Source: DATARH01 sp963712835
GTDB taxonomy: Bacteria; Pseudomonadota; Alphaproteobacteria; ATCC43930; CGMCC-115725
Direction of reading: 5' to 3'
NCBI GenBank assembly: GCA_963712835.1
Contig: CAVQJJ010000011.1
Coordinates: forward strand, 434,001-498,000
DNA length: 64,000 bases
Under the pieces are notes generated by a model, which was given only the letters and a program-made list of their open reading frames with translations, did no database searches and had not been told where the DNA came from. Shown here in pieces: positions 1 to 8,681 of the stretch. The translations under genes and the position numbers were made by a program. Within the stretch, counting starts at the first letter, position 1, and each line of letters starts with the position of its first letter.

Positions 1-235
1 GGTACATCGAGCGACACTCCTCGAACACGGTGGCGACGACGTTGTGGCCGGTGTTGAGATCGGCGAGAAGCTCGGGCAGCAGATAGGTCCAGCCGCCGCG
101 CTGCCATAGATGATGGTGGGTGTCGATAATCGGCAGCTCCGGCTCGAGGATCGGTTCCCGCTCCTGCCGGGCCAGCCACGCATCGTCGGGCTGGACGATG
201 TGACCGAACCGGCCCGGCTGAGCGGTTTGCACCAT
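1..235 (-). CDS. Amidohydrolase family protein, N-terminal part only (runs off the left edge)
   Basis: The reverse strand opens at an ATG at 235 behind a GAGGAA ribosome site and stays open to the window edge, giving 78 residues. Residues near 35-50 read LPIIDTHHHLW, the metal-binding D-x-H-x-H start of a PF04909 (amidohydrolase_2) TIM barrel, followed by YLLPELLADLNTGHN. The same layout is seen in the complete enzyme at 17162-18181 (LPICDPHHHFW, then LLHELIADVDQGHN), so the two are paralogues of the 2-pyrone-4,6-dicarboxylate lactonase-like branch. It lies just downstream of another amidohydrolase on the same strand (91 bp gap) and probably shares its transcript. The substrate is unknown and the C-terminal catalytic residues lie outside the window. 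Confidence 0.85.
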   Translation of the reverse strand, partial: MVQTAQPGRFGHIVQPDDAWLARQEREPILEPELPIIDTHHHLWQRGGWTYLLPELLADLNTGHNVVATVFEECRSMY

Positions 236-326
236 GATTTCCTCCCCAAGACCGTCATGGCCGGGAGCGACCCGGCCATGACCTTCAGCTATTCGATCCC
301 GGTTTACCCCGGCATAACTCTTCGGG

Positions 327-1796
327 TCACTTCGCCGCGTCCGCGAGCGCCGGAGCCTTTGACGCCGCCAGGACCGCCGCGGCTTCTTTGGCAACCGGGG
401 TGCCTTCGAAGAAGCGCGGGTTCTGCGTGCCCCACAGCCGCACCGCGTTAGCGAAGGTGAAGTCGCGGAAATCGTCTTCACCAATGTGGCCGTCCTCGAC
501 CAGTTCCCAAGCCTCGGGCAGCGGGTCGCGCATATCGACGACATCGAAATGCCCGATATCCGACGAGTAAATCGCGTTGATCCGCGCGCCCAGCGGCATC
601 GATTTGCCGAATGCGACCGAGTTCATCCGGTCGTCGGCTTCGCAGCCGAAATAGTAGGGCGTAGCGAAGAGGTCGAGCCAGTCCTGCTTCTTCGTGATGT
701 TGCAGTTGATGTAGTCGTCGGGCGGCATGCCGCCGGTGAGGAAATCCTCTTCGAGCGGCCACCCGTCGCGCTTGTCGAGCTCGGCGGCGATGTCGCCGTA
801 GCCGTATTTGTCGACCAGCTCGCGGAGCAGTGGACGGTTGAGCTTTGACGGGTCCATGTTGGCGAGGCCCTTGGCGCCGCGCCGCTCCCAATGCTCGATC
901 AGGTCGCAGAACAGCTGGCAGCCCCAGCCGACCCCTCCTTCGAGGAAGGCAAAGCGCAGATCGGGAAAACGCCGCGTCACGCCGCCGAGGAACAGCGCCT
1001 TGGCGACGTTGTGGCCGGCATTCGCGAAATGGCCGATGTGATTGAAGGTGAAATTGGACGGGCTGTTGCGCTCGCCATAGGAGCGGCCGCCGGTGTGAAA
1101 GGTTGGCGCGACACCGAGCTCGCGGCACTTTTGCCACAGCAGATCATAATTGTACGGGCTGTCGATACCGAGCTGGTCGAACCCCATTGCGTAGCGCGCG
1201 ACATCGGCCGGCGCGTCCTTGGCGTGCGGGATCGGCCGGCGTACCGCGCTGCCGAACATGCACACTTTGGTGCCAAGCTGCTTGACGCAGAATTCCAGCT
1301 CCTCGATCGCCTCATCCGGCGTGTGCACCGGGATCACCGCGGCCGGGGTCAGCTTGTCGCTGAGATCCTTGAAATAGTCGTGGGTAACGACGTTGAAGCC
1401 GTGGCATACCGCGCGCCGCGTCGCGTCGTCGGCAATGCGGTGGATGCCGAGACCGGCGGTCGGATAGACGACGCCAAAATCGATCCCCAGCTCGTCGAGC
1501 CGCTCATAGAGCATGCGCGGCATCATCGCCGTCGCGCGATCGCGGGTATTGACCGATTGCCGGCCCCACTGGCCCTCCATCGCGACGCCTTTTTGTGTGC
1601 GGTCGTCGAGCGTCAGGCTCAGCGAATCCGGAATGCGGCGCTGCGACTGCAGAAACCCGTTGCCGCCCAGATCGCCGGTCACCTTGCGGATCTGCTCGGC
1701 GAAGACCGGGGTGTACTCGACCCAGTGGCCGTCGCCATCGATGACCGGGTGCTTCAAGCCTTTGCGGATTTCTTGCGGGCTGTGATGAGAACTCAT
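327..1796 (-). CDS. Amidohydrolase family metal-dependent hydrolase (amidohydrolase_2)
   Basis: A 489-residue cytosolic protein with the metal-binding start HPVIDGDGHW (residues 16-25) and later FLEGGVGWG and YSSDIGHFD, typical of the PF04909/ACMSD-like TIM-barrel superfamily. It is clearly paralogous to the protein at 3454-4920, with blocks such as SPSNF, NHIGHFA, ALFLGGVTRRFP and FGCEADDRMN matched almost residue for residue. The start is supported by GAGGCGAGA just upstream. It is divergent from an MFS importer at 2011, so hydrolysis or decarboxylation of an imported aromatic or cyclic acid is a reasonable inference. The first metal motif is D-G-D-G-H rather than the canonical D-x-H-x-H, so metal ligation may differ. 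The substrate cannot be assigned. Confidence 0.85.
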   Translation of the reverse strand: MSSHHSPQEIRKGLKHPVIDGDGHWVEYTPVFAEQIRKVTGDLGGNGFLQSQRRIPDSLSLTLDDRTQKGVAMEGQWGRQSVNTRDRATAMMPRMLYERLDELGIDFGVVYPTAGLGIHRIADDATRRAVCHGFNVVTHDYFKDLSDKLTPAAVIPVHTPDEAIEELEFCVKQLGTKVCMFGSAVRRPIPHAKDAPADVARYAMGFDQLGIDSPYNYDLLWQKCRELGVAPTFHTGGRSYGERNSPSNFTFNHIGHFANAGHNVAKALFLGGVTRRFPDLRFAFLEGGVGWGCQLFCDLIEHWERRGAKGLANMDPSKLNRPLLRELVDKYGYGDIAAELDKRDGWPLEEDFLTGGMPPDDYINCNITKKQDWLDLFATPYYFGCEADDRMNSVAFGKSMPLGARINAIYSSDIGHFDVVDMRDPLPEAWELVEDGHIGEDDFRDFTFANAVRLWGTQNPRFFEGTPVAKEAAAVLAASKAPALADAAK

Positions 1797-2010
1797 TCTC
1801 GCCTCCGGATCGCGCTAGTAGTCGCTGTCAAAAAAAGCGTATGCCCCGTTTTCTCCCAAGTCAAACCGCCGCCCTCCCTGTGGCGGACTTGCGATCCGGT
1901 CATGGAGACGGTGCCTTTAGCGTCGACGTTGCGGGTGGCCGCGGTCGCGGGCTAGGCTTGCCGCATCAACGAAGCGCCGGTTCGAAAGAGGGCCGAGGGG
2001 AGGACGCGTC
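1797..2010. promoter_or_regulatory. Divergent intergenic region between amidohydrolase and MFS genes
   Basis: This 214-bp gap separates two divergently read genes and must hold promoters for both. It contains a short A run near 1830 and an SD-like GGGAGG ahead of the 2011 start. I see no convincing operator palindrome. Confidence 0.4.
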
Positions 2011-3399
2011 ATGCTGGAACTGCTCGAGCAGCAGACATCGCTCACCGCCAATCAGTGGAAGATTTTCGCCGCGAGCATTCTCTCGGGCATGCTCGACTTT
2101 TTCGATTTCTACCTGATCGGCTTCGCGCTCGCCTTCTTCGTCCAGGATTGGCATCTCACCTACGGTGAGTCCGGGATGATCCTGTTTTCCTCGGGCGTGG
2201 CGGCGATTCCCGGCGGCATCATCTTTGGCTGGCTCGGCGACAAGATCGGCCGGCGCAGCGTGTTCATCATCACGATCCTGATGCTCTCGTTCGCCACGGG
2301 CGCGATGGCCTTCACGCCGGACCGCGGCTGGCTCTATCTGACAGTCCTGCGGTTCATCGTCGGGTTGGGGGTGGTGGGGGTCGCGGCGGTTGACGTGCCG
2401 CTGCTCCAGGAGTTTCTGCCGGCGGCGAAGCGCGGCCTCATCAGCAGCATGTCGATCGCGCTGGTGCCGGGCGGCGGGCTGATGGCGGCGGCGCTCAGCG
2501 CCTCGCTTGGCGGGCTCGTCGGCTGGCGTGGCCTATTCCTGATGGGCCTCGTGCCGGCTTTCATGGCGGTGATGATCCGCTATTGGGTGCCCGAATCGCC
2601 ACGCTGGCTGATCGGCCGCGGGCGGCTCGAGGAGGCGCGCAAATCGCTCGCCTGGGCGCTGCAGGTCGATCCCGCGACAATCGTGCTGCCGCCGGTCGCG
2701 CCCGAGCCGCAGAAATCGAATTGGATCGAGCTGTTCCACTATCCGCGCAGCATCATCGCCGGCTTCCTGACCGGCCTCAGCCAGACCGGCGCTGTCGGGC
2801 TCGGACTGTGGCAGGTCACCTTGATCGTGCTGGTGCTGAACGTCACACCGGCCCAAGCCTCGTTCATGGTGATCTGGATTACGCTGATCGGGATCGGCGG
2901 GCGCATTTTTGGCGCCTCGCTCACCGATAAGATCGGACGCCGCCCCGCCGGCATCCTGTGCTGCGTGCTCGCGGCGGCGACGATGTCGCTCTGCGGCTAT
3001 TTGCACGCGGTCTATCTCGGGCCCGTGCCGATGTTCTACGTACTGTTGCTGACAGCGGCCGTTTTTTACAATTCCACCTCGGCGATCTGCTACCCGTACA
3101 TGGCCGAGATGTGGCCGGCCAAGCTACGCGCGAGCGGCTTTGGCCTGGTCTACGGCATGGCGAACCTGGGCAAGTTCATCGGCCCGGCCGGGCTCGCGGT
3201 GATCATCGGTGCGTCGAACTTTGTCAGCCCAAAAGCGACGCTCGACGGCATCGTGCCCGGCTTCAACTACTTCGCGGTGTGGTACGTCCTCGCGCTTTTG
3301 GCCTATCTATTCATCGGCCTCGAGACGAAGGGCCGCACGATCGAGGAACTCGACGCAATGTACGCTCGCCCCAAGCCTGCGACGGCAGGCGCGGAGTAG
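2011..3399 (+). CDS. MFS transporter, aromatic acid:H+ symporter-like
   Basis: A 462-residue inner-membrane permease with about 12 predicted membrane spans. The first span carries LDFFDFYLIG (residues 28-37) and the loop between spans 2 and 3 carries GWLGDKIGRR (73-82), the MFS signature. A matching half-repeat, GASLTDKIGRRP, lies in the second half. This DFFDFYLIG pattern is usual for AAHS/sugar-porter-like importers of aromatic and other organic acids. GGGAGG precedes the ATG. It lies between two paralogous amidohydrolases (327-1796 and 3454-4920), which suggests it feeds them substrate. A second permease of the same type is at 54538-55962, again beside an amidohydrolase. The actual substrate is not evident. 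Confidence 0.88.
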   Translation: MLELLEQQTSLTANQWKIFAASILSGMLDFFDFYLIGFALAFFVQDWHLTYGESGMILFSSGVAAIPGGIIFGWLGDKIGRRSVFIITILMLSFATGAMAFTPDRGWLYLTVLRFIVGLGVVGVAAVDVPLLQEFLPAAKRGLISSMSIALVPGGGLMAAALSASLGGLVGWRGLFLMGLVPAFMAVMIRYWVPESPRWLIGRGRLEEARKSLAWALQVDPATIVLPPVAPEPQKSNWIELFHYPRSIIAGFLTGLSQTGAVGLGLWQVTLIVLVLNVTPAQASFMVIWITLIGIGGRIFGASLTDKIGRRPAGILCCVLAAATMSLCGYLHAVYLGPVPMFYVLLLTAAVFYNSTSAICYPYMAEMWPAKLRASGFGLVYGMANLGKFIGPAGLAVIIGASNFVSPKATLDGIVPGFNYFAVWYVLALLAYLFIGLETKGRTIEELDAMYARPKPATAGAE

Positions 3400-3407
3400 A
3401 ACAGAGA

Positions 3408-3431
3408 CGGCGCCGTCACGTGACGGCGCCG
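3408..3431. terminator. Perfect 24-bp palindrome between convergent genes
   Basis: CGGCGCCGTCAC is followed directly by its reverse complement, between the MFS stop (3399) and the convergent amidohydrolase stop (3454). No T tract follows on either strand, so it is a hairpin-type bidirectional terminator by position rather than a textbook one. Confidence 0.5.
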
Positions 3432-3453
3432 CTTAACGTGGGCTCGCGTTCCG

Positions 3454-4920
3454 CTAGTCCGCCGAGCCCGCCGGCTGAGCAGCGGCGAGGACGGCGGCGG
3501 CTTCCTTGGCGACGACGGTGCTTTCGAAGAAGCGCGGGTTCTGCCTGCCCCACAGCTTCACCGGGTTCTCGAACACGAAGGCGCGGAAATCATCCTCGGT
3601 GATGTGGCTGTCCTCGACCAACTCATAGGCTTCGGGCAGTGGGTCGCGAAAATCGATCACGTCGAAATGGCCGATATCCGAAGAATAGATCGCGTTGAGC
3701 TTCGAGCCGAACGGATTGCCCTTGCCAAACGCGGTCGCGTTCATCCGGTCATCGGCTTCGCAGCCGAAATAGTACGGCTTGGCGAAGAGCTCGACCCAGT
3801 CTTCTTTCTTGGTGATCTCGCACGCTGCGAAATCGTCAAGCTCGGTGCGATTACCGGTAAGCTGCTTGGCGTTGGGGTCGGGCCAGCCGTCGCGCGACTT
3901 CAGCACATCGAGGATGTCGCCATAGCCGTGCTTCTCGACGAGGTCGAGCAGCAGCTTGCGATCGAGCTTGTCGGGGTCCATGCGCTTGAGCGCCGGGGCG
4001 CCGCGCCGCTCCCAATGCTCGATCAGATCGCCGAACAGCTGGCAGCCCCAGCCGACCCCGCCTTCGAGGAACGCGAAGTTGAGCTGCGGGAAGCGCCGCG
4101 TGACGCCACCGAGGAAGATGCCCTTGGCGACCGCATGCCCGGCGGCGGCGAAATGGCCGATATGGTTATAGACGAAATTGCTCGGGCTGTTGCGCAACCC
4201 CTGGCCGCTGGCGCTCGAGTGGAAGGTCGGCGCGATTTTCACGTCGACGCATTTCTGCCAGACGGCGTCGTAATCGTACGGGCTGTCGATACCGAGCACG
4301 TCGTACCAGACGGTGAAGCGCTGCAACTCGGGATCGTTGGTCTGCGCCGCCGAAACCGGGCGCGACATGCCGCTGCCGAACATACCGACTTTGGCGCCGA
4401 GTTGGGAGGTGACGAACTCCAGCTCCTCGATCGCCTCCTCGGGCGAGTGCATCGGGATAATTGCGGCCGGGGTCATCCGATCGCTGTAGGGCCGGAAATA
4501 CTCCGCCGAAACGATGTTATAGGCGCGGATCACCGCGCGCCTTGTCTCGTCATCCTTGATGCGCGGCAGCCGTAAGCCCGCGGTCGGGTAGATGATCGCG
4601 AAATCGGTGCCGATCTCGTCGAGACGCTGGTAGAGCAGCTTCGGCATCATCGCGGTGGCGCGGTCGAGCGTGTTCTCGGCCTGGCGGTTCCAGAAATTGG
4701 GCTGTGCGACGCGGCGGATGTCGCGCTCTTCCTGGGTCATCTTGAGCGCGTCGGTGGTCGATGACAGCGCCTTGAGAAACCCGTCAGCCGCCTTGTCGCC
4801 GCCGGCCTTGCGCATCTTCTCGCTGAAGACGGGGGCGAATTCGAGCCAATGGCCGTCGCCGTCAACGACTGGGTGCTTCAATTTCGCGTGGACCTGTTCG
4901 GGGCTCTGATGGCGGCTCAT
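3454..4920 (-). CDS. Amidohydrolase family metal-dependent hydrolase (paralogue of 327-1796)
   Basis: A 488-residue protein of the PF04909 superfamily with HPVVDGDGHW near its start and the FLEGGVGWG and YSSDIGHFD blocks. I place the start at 4920 (MSRHQSPEQVHAK) rather than at the longer upstream ATG, because this aligns with the N-terminus of the paralogue (MSSHHSPQEIRKG) and a GGGAGA lies 8 bases before it. The similarity to the 327-1796 protein extends over the full length, so the pair probably arose by duplication around the MFS gene and then diverged, perhaps to act on related substrates. It is convergent with the MFS gene and divergent from the CobW gene. The substrate is unknown. Confidence 0.85.
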   Translation of the reverse strand: MSRHQSPEQVHAKLKHPVVDGDGHWLEFAPVFSEKMRKAGGDKAADGFLKALSSTTDALKMTQEERDIRRVAQPNFWNRQAENTLDRATAMMPKLLYQRLDEIGTDFAIIYPTAGLRLPRIKDDETRRAVIRAYNIVSAEYFRPYSDRMTPAAIIPMHSPEEAIEELEFVTSQLGAKVGMFGSGMSRPVSAAQTNDPELQRFTVWYDVLGIDSPYDYDAVWQKCVDVKIAPTFHSSASGQGLRNSPSNFVYNHIGHFAAAGHAVAKGIFLGGVTRRFPQLNFAFLEGGVGWGCQLFGDLIEHWERRGAPALKRMDPDKLDRKLLLDLVEKHGYGDILDVLKSRDGWPDPNAKQLTGNRTELDDFAACEITKKEDWVELFAKPYYFGCEADDRMNATAFGKGNPFGSKLNAIYSSDIGHFDVIDFRDPLPEAYELVEDSHITEDDFRAFVFENPVKLWGRQNPRFFESTVVAKEAAAVLAAAQPAGSAD

Positions 4921-5064
4921 GATGTTTCTCCCTATGGCTGGCGGTAGACCTCGCACGTCTGATTTGCCGGGAAGTGTAGGCCCCGCCTCGCGGCCCGGTC
5001 AAACGCCGCCCGCGCATGGCTCGGCGCCTTTGCCATGACCTCAGCGCAGGCTAGGATGGAGCGC

Positions 5065-6171
5065 ATGTCCCTCAACGCTATCGACGCCGCCTCGCGCACG
5101 CCGGTGACCCTGCTGACCGGGTTTCTCGGCAGCGGCAAGACCACCGTGCTCAACCACATTCTGAAGCGGCCCGAAATGGCCGCGACCGCGGTCATCGTCA
5201 ACGAATTCGGCGAGATCGGCATCGACCATTTGCTGGTCGAGAAGGCGACCGACGATGTCGTGCTGATGCAGAGCGGGTGCCTGTGCTGCACGATCCGCAG
5301 CGACATCGCCGACACGCTGGTGAATTTGTTTGTCGACCGCGCCAAGGGGCGCATTCCCGCTTTCGAGCGTGTGGTGATCGAGACCACGGGCCTGGCCGAT
5401 CCCGCGCCGATCCTCCACGCGCTGATGCAGGACCCGATCGTCGCCGAGCGGTATATGGTTGACGGGGTGGTGACGACGGTCGACGCGGTCAACGGCGCAG
5501 GCACGCTTGACGCACAGATCGAGGCGGTGAAGCAGGCGGCGGTTGCCGACCGGCTGCTGCTGACGAAGTGCGATGTGGTGTCGGCCGAGCAGCGGCGGGA
5601 GTTGGAGGCGCGGCTCGCCGCGCTCAATCCCGGCGCGCCGCTGATCGAGGTGACCGGCGGCGCGGTCGACCCGTCATTCCTGTTCAATCTCGGGCTTTAC
5701 GACCCCACCACCAAGACGGTCGAGGTGCAGCGCTGGCTCGGCGAGGAGGCGTTCGCGGACGGGCACGACGAACGTGAGGGTCACGACGAGGGCCGCGGGC
5801 ACGATCATCACGCGCATCACGACGTGAATCGCCATGATGCGCACATCTCGTCGTTCTGCATCACCCGCGAGAAGCCGATGTCGTGGACGGCGCTGTCAGG
5901 CTGGCTCGACGCGCTAACCTCGATGCGCGGCGCCGATTTGTTGCGGATCAAGGCGATCGTCGCGATCGACGAGCGGCCGGGTCAGCCGGTGATGCTGCAC
6001 GGCGTGCAGCACCTGTTTCACCCGCCGGTGCTGCTGCCGGAATGGCCGTCGGACGATCACCGCACGCGGATCGTTTTCATTACCCGCGACCTGCCGCGCG
6101 AAACCATCGAGCAAAGCTTCGCCGCCTTCGCCGAAGCCGACGAGCCGCCGAACCTGTCGCCGCTGTCGTAG
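5065..6171 (+). CDS. CobW/COG0523 family GTPase (G3E metallochaperone)
   Basis: A G3E-class P-loop GTPase of about 368 residues. It shows Walker A GFLGSGKT (19-26), the metal-binding CLCC motif (72-75), the E-T-T-G-L-A-D switch and the TKCD guanine specificity loop (167-170). A histidine/aspartate-rich linker (about 233-260, including HDHHAHHD) and the C-terminal CobW domain follow. COG0523 proteins deliver Zn or other metals to enzymes. The start at 5065 is chosen because TAGGA lies 8 bases upstream; ATGs at 5035 and 5056 are also possible. It is divergent from a metal-dependent amidohydrolase 144 bp away, so metal supply to that enzyme is conceivable. I see no Zur-like box in the gap. It is not specifically the cobalamin enzyme CobW, as no cob genes are nearby. 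Confidence 0.88.
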   Translation: MSLNAIDAASRTPVTLLTGFLGSGKTTVLNHILKRPEMAATAVIVNEFGEIGIDHLLVEKATDDVVLMQSGCLCCTIRSDIADTLVNLFVDRAKGRIPAFERVVIETTGLADPAPILHALMQDPIVAERYMVDGVVTTVDAVNGAGTLDAQIEAVKQAAVADRLLLTKCDVVSAEQRRELEARLAALNPGAPLIEVTGGAVDPSFLFNLGLYDPTTKTVEVQRWLGEEAFADGHDEREGHDEGRGHDHHAHHDVNRHDAHISSFCITREKPMSWTALSGWLDALTSMRGADLLRIKAIVAIDERPGQPVMLHGVQHLFHPPVLLPEWPSDDHRTRIVFITRDLPRETIEQSFAAFAEADEPPNLSPLS

Positions 6172-6181
6172 TTTTTGAAGG

Positions 6182-7357
6182 CTAATCCTCCGCCGGTTCG
6201 TCCTCGGTGTGGCGGAAGGGCGAGTAGTGCTCGGCGAGGTGCTCGATCTTCTGCTCGACCATCTCGCGCTCGCGGGCGAGGAACTGCGCGACCGCGCGGC
6301 GGAAATTCGGGTCGGGGATGTAGTGCGCGCTGTAAGTCGGCACCGGCAGGTAGCCGCGCTGCAGCTTGTGCGGCCCTTGCGCGCCGGCCTCGACGCGCTT
6401 CAGCCCGTGATCGATCGCGAACTCGATCGCCCGGTAATAGCAGCACTCGAAGTGCAGCATCTTGAAGTCGCCGTAGCTGCCCCAATTGCGGCCGTAGATC
6501 GTCTCCTTGCCGAGGATGTTGAACGCGCCGGCAACGTAGTCCCGGCCCTTGCGCGCCATGACCAGCACGATCTTGTCGGCCATGCGCTCATTGATCAGCG
6601 CAAAGAATTTGCGGGTGAGATAAGCCGAGCCCCATTTGCGGTCGGAGGTCGCGAGGTAGAAGCGGTAGAACGCGTCCCAATGCCTGGGCTGAAGATCGGC
6701 GCCGGTCAGCACGTCGATCTCGAGGCCGGGGGCGAGCGCCTCGCGCCGCTCCTTGTTGACCGCCTTGCGCTTCCTGGAATTGAGCGCGGCGAGGTAGTCG
6801 GCGAAGGTCTTGTACCCGTCGTTGGCCCAGTGGAATTGCTGGCCCATGCGCTTGAGGAACCCGGCCTCGAACAGGATGTCGGCGTCGGCATCCTCGGGGA
6901 AATTGATGTGCAGCGAGGAAATCCCGCGCTGCCGGGTGAATTCGACGAGCCCGGCGATCAGCGTCGCCTTGGTGTCGGTCGGTGCGTCGGGCGCGACCAG
7001 CAGGCGCGGCCCCGGCACCGGGGTGAACGGCACCGCGCCCAAGGCTTTCGGATAATAGCGCCCGCCGGCGCGCTCATAGGCGTCGGCCCACCCATAATCA
7101 AAGACGTACTCGCCGTAGGAATGGCTCTTCAGATAAAGCGGGACGATGCCGATGACGCGCCCGCTCGAATCGGCGAGCGAGAGATGCTGCGGCGCCCAGC
7201 CGCTGCGCGCGGTCGCCGAGCCGCTTTCCTCCATCGCCTGAAGAAAAGTGTGGCTGAGCGTCGGGTTGATGTCGCCGGCGCAGGCGTCCCATTCGGCCGC
7301 CGGAATCTCGCCGATCGACGGATGGACGGTCAGCGCGACCTGTTCGCCGGTGTCCAT
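6182..7357 (-). CDS. GNAT-fold protein of the COG3146 (DUF482) family
   Basis: A 391-residue protein matching the COG3146 family of predicted N-acyltransferases. Conserved features include SHTFLQAMEESGSA near residue 35, the central FDYGWADAYE and YYPKALGAVPFTPVPGPRLL, and FHWANDGYKTFADYLAALNS ahead of a lysine/arginine-rich helix. The second half resembles FemAB-type acyltransferases. The function in this family is not established; a role in peptide or cell-wall acylation has been suggested. Its ATG lies only 5 bases after the RidA stop codon and has no clear ribosome site of its own, so it is probably translationally coupled to RidA. It is convergent with the CobW gene. Confidence 0.8.
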   Translation of the reverse strand: MDTGEQVALTVHPSIGEIPAAEWDACAGDINPTLSHTFLQAMEESGSATARSGWAPQHLSLADSSGRVIGIVPLYLKSHSYGEYVFDYGWADAYERAGGRYYPKALGAVPFTPVPGPRLLVAPDAPTDTKATLIAGLVEFTRQRGISSLHINFPEDADADILFEAGFLKRMGQQFHWANDGYKTFADYLAALNSRKRKAVNKERREALAPGLEIDVLTGADLQPRHWDAFYRFYLATSDRKWGSAYLTRKFFALINERMADKIVLVMARKGRDYVAGAFNILGKETIYGRNWGSYGDFKMLHFECCYYRAIEFAIDHGLKRVEAGAQGPHKLQRGYLPVPTYSAHYIPDPNFRRAVAQFLAREREMVEQKIEHLAEHYSPFRHTEDEPAED

Positions 7358-7362
7358 TGCGT

Positions 7363-7830
7363 TCAGGCGATCTCGAAGATGGCTTCGACCTCGACCGCAA
7401 CCCCCAGCGGCAGCGAGGACACCCCGACCGCGGCGCGGGCGTGCCGGCCGGCATCGCCGAACACTTCGACCATCAAGTTCGAGGCGCCGTTGACCACCTG
7501 CGGCTGATCGGTGAAGTCCGGCGTGCAGTTGACGAAACCGCCGAGCCGCACCACCCGCTTCACGCGGTCGAGGTCGCCGCCGCAGGCGGTCTTGAGATGC
7601 GTCAGGATGTTGAGCGCACAGAGCCGCGCCGCCTTCTGCCCGTCCTCGATGCCGATCTCACGGCCGAGCTTGCCGACATATTCGACCTTGCCGCCCCACA
7701 AGGTGACCTGCCCCGACACGACGACGAGGTTGCCGGCGACCGTGTAGGGCACGTAGTTCGCCACCGGCGCGGTGGGCTGCGGCAGCTCGATGCCGAGTTC
7801 CTTGAGCCGTGCGTCGATCTTTCCGCTCAT
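7363..7830 (-). CDS. RidA family protein (YjgF/YER057c/UK114)
   Basis: A 155-residue RidA-superfamily protein. Members form trimers and many hydrolyse reactive enamine/imine intermediates released by PLP enzymes. Visible features are VVVSGQVTLW, the A-A-R-L-C-A-L-N-I-L-T-H-L helix, VVRLGGFVNCTPDF, and the conserved end GRHARAAVGVSSLPLGVAVE, where the R-x-x-V-x-x-x-x-L-P block carries the usual substrate-binding arginine. GAGGGACG precedes the ATG. It is the first gene of a two-gene unit with the COG3146 protein. It looks like the longer RidA subgroup (about 150 residues) rather than the classic 128-residue RidA, so its exact substrate is uncertain. Confidence 0.9.
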   Translation of the reverse strand: MSGKIDARLKELGIELPQPTAPVANYVPYTVAGNLVVVSGQVTLWGGKVEYVGKLGREIGIEDGQKAARLCALNILTHLKTACGGDLDRVKRVVRLGGFVNCTPDFTDQPQVVNGASNLMVEVFGDAGRHARAAVGVSSLPLGVAVEVEAIFEIA

Positions 7831-7958
7831 CGTCCCTCGCCCCGCTGCCGATGCTGCATAAACAACGCCAAGTGGAGGATAGGGCGTTCGTCTCCGCTGT
7901 CCAGAGCATGATCTACCTGCCGCGAAACCGCCTCATTCATCCTATAGCGGCAATAGGG

Positions 7959-8576
7959 ATGAAAGCGTTCCTTCTGGCGCTGGCTCTTGTATCGACGGCG
8001 ACTGCATCGGCCTCGGCGATGACGCTTGGCGAGTCCAAGGTGGGGTTCAGCGCCGACCGCACGCTGATCGTCGACGGCAAGACCTATCAGGGCAAGATGT
8101 GGACGATGCCCGGCGAGGAGCGGCACGAGCAGAACCTCAACGGCATCCCCGCGGCTTTCGTGCTGCACGCCGACACGCCGATCGCCGACCTCGTGCTGCC
8201 GCAGCTCCATACGGTCGTCGAATTCCTGCTACCGCCGGAATTGCATCTTTTCGCCGACCCACGCCTTACCCGCAAGCCGGTCGGCCACGAGGAGGTCAAT
8301 GGCATTCCCACGACGAAATATGCGATCAACGAAACCGTGCCGGAAGGCCACGGCGAGGGATTCCTGTGGCTTAGCGACAGCGGCATCCCGATGAAGCTCG
8401 ATGGCATTTTCACCCGCACCAGCGGCCGGGTGGGGCATCTGCACTGGGAGCTGCACAACGTCAAGCTCGGGCCGCAGCCGGTGGCGCTGTTCGAAACGCC
8501 GCACAATTTCTCGAAACTGCCGGCCGAGGCGATCGTGCCGCTCCTTGGCCTCAAGCTGAAGAGCGCGAAAGAGTAG
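7959..8576 (+). CDS. Secreted or periplasmic protein of unknown function
   Basis: A 205-residue protein. I start it at 7959, where MKAFLLALALVSTATASASA gives a clean signal peptide; the longer reading frame upstream has no such logic. The mature part is beta-rich, with VDGKTYQGKMWTMPGEERHE, a middle section on ADPRLTRKPVGHEEVNGIPTTKY and a terminal FETPHNFSKLP. The alternating K-x-x-G-x-E-x-V-N-G-I-P-T-T-K-Y pattern resembles the lipoprotein-sorting/DUF4412-like beta-sheet proteins that hold hydrophobic ligands, but I do not assign a family. It is divergent from RidA (128 bp gap). A palindromic repeat follows directly downstream. Confidence 0.7.
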   Translation: MKAFLLALALVSTATASASAMTLGESKVGFSADRTLIVDGKTYQGKMWTMPGEERHEQNLNGIPAAFVLHADTPIADLVLPQLHTVVEFLLPPELHLFADPRLTRKPVGHEEVNGIPTTKYAINETVPEGHGEGFLWLSDSGIPMKLDGIFTRTSGRVGHLHWELHNVKLGPQPVALFETPHNFSKLPAEAIVPLLGLKLKSAKE

Positions 8577-8583
8577 TCTGCCC

Positions 8584-8674
8584 CGTCATTGCGAGCGGAG
8601 CGAAGCAATCTCCAGCCGTCTTGGCCCCCTACCGAAGGAGATTGCCGCCGCGCCTTCGGCGCCTCGCAATGACG
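8584..8674. repeat. Palindromic intergenic repeat, GTCATTGCGAG family (copy 1)
   Basis: CGTCATTGCGAG at the left end pairs with CTCGCAATGACG at the right end, with inner arms GCAATCTCC and GGAGATTGC. Related copies are at 12215-12291 and 43900-43991. It sits between convergent genes (8576 and 8682) and may fold into a long hairpin. Confidence 0.85.
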
Positions 8675-8681
8675 AATGGTG

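Noticed and set aside
891..1955. A 354-codon frame antisense to the first amidohydrolase
   Set aside because: It is a typical GC-rich antisense shadow, with no ribosome site and no recognisable motif, opposite a well-conserved gene.
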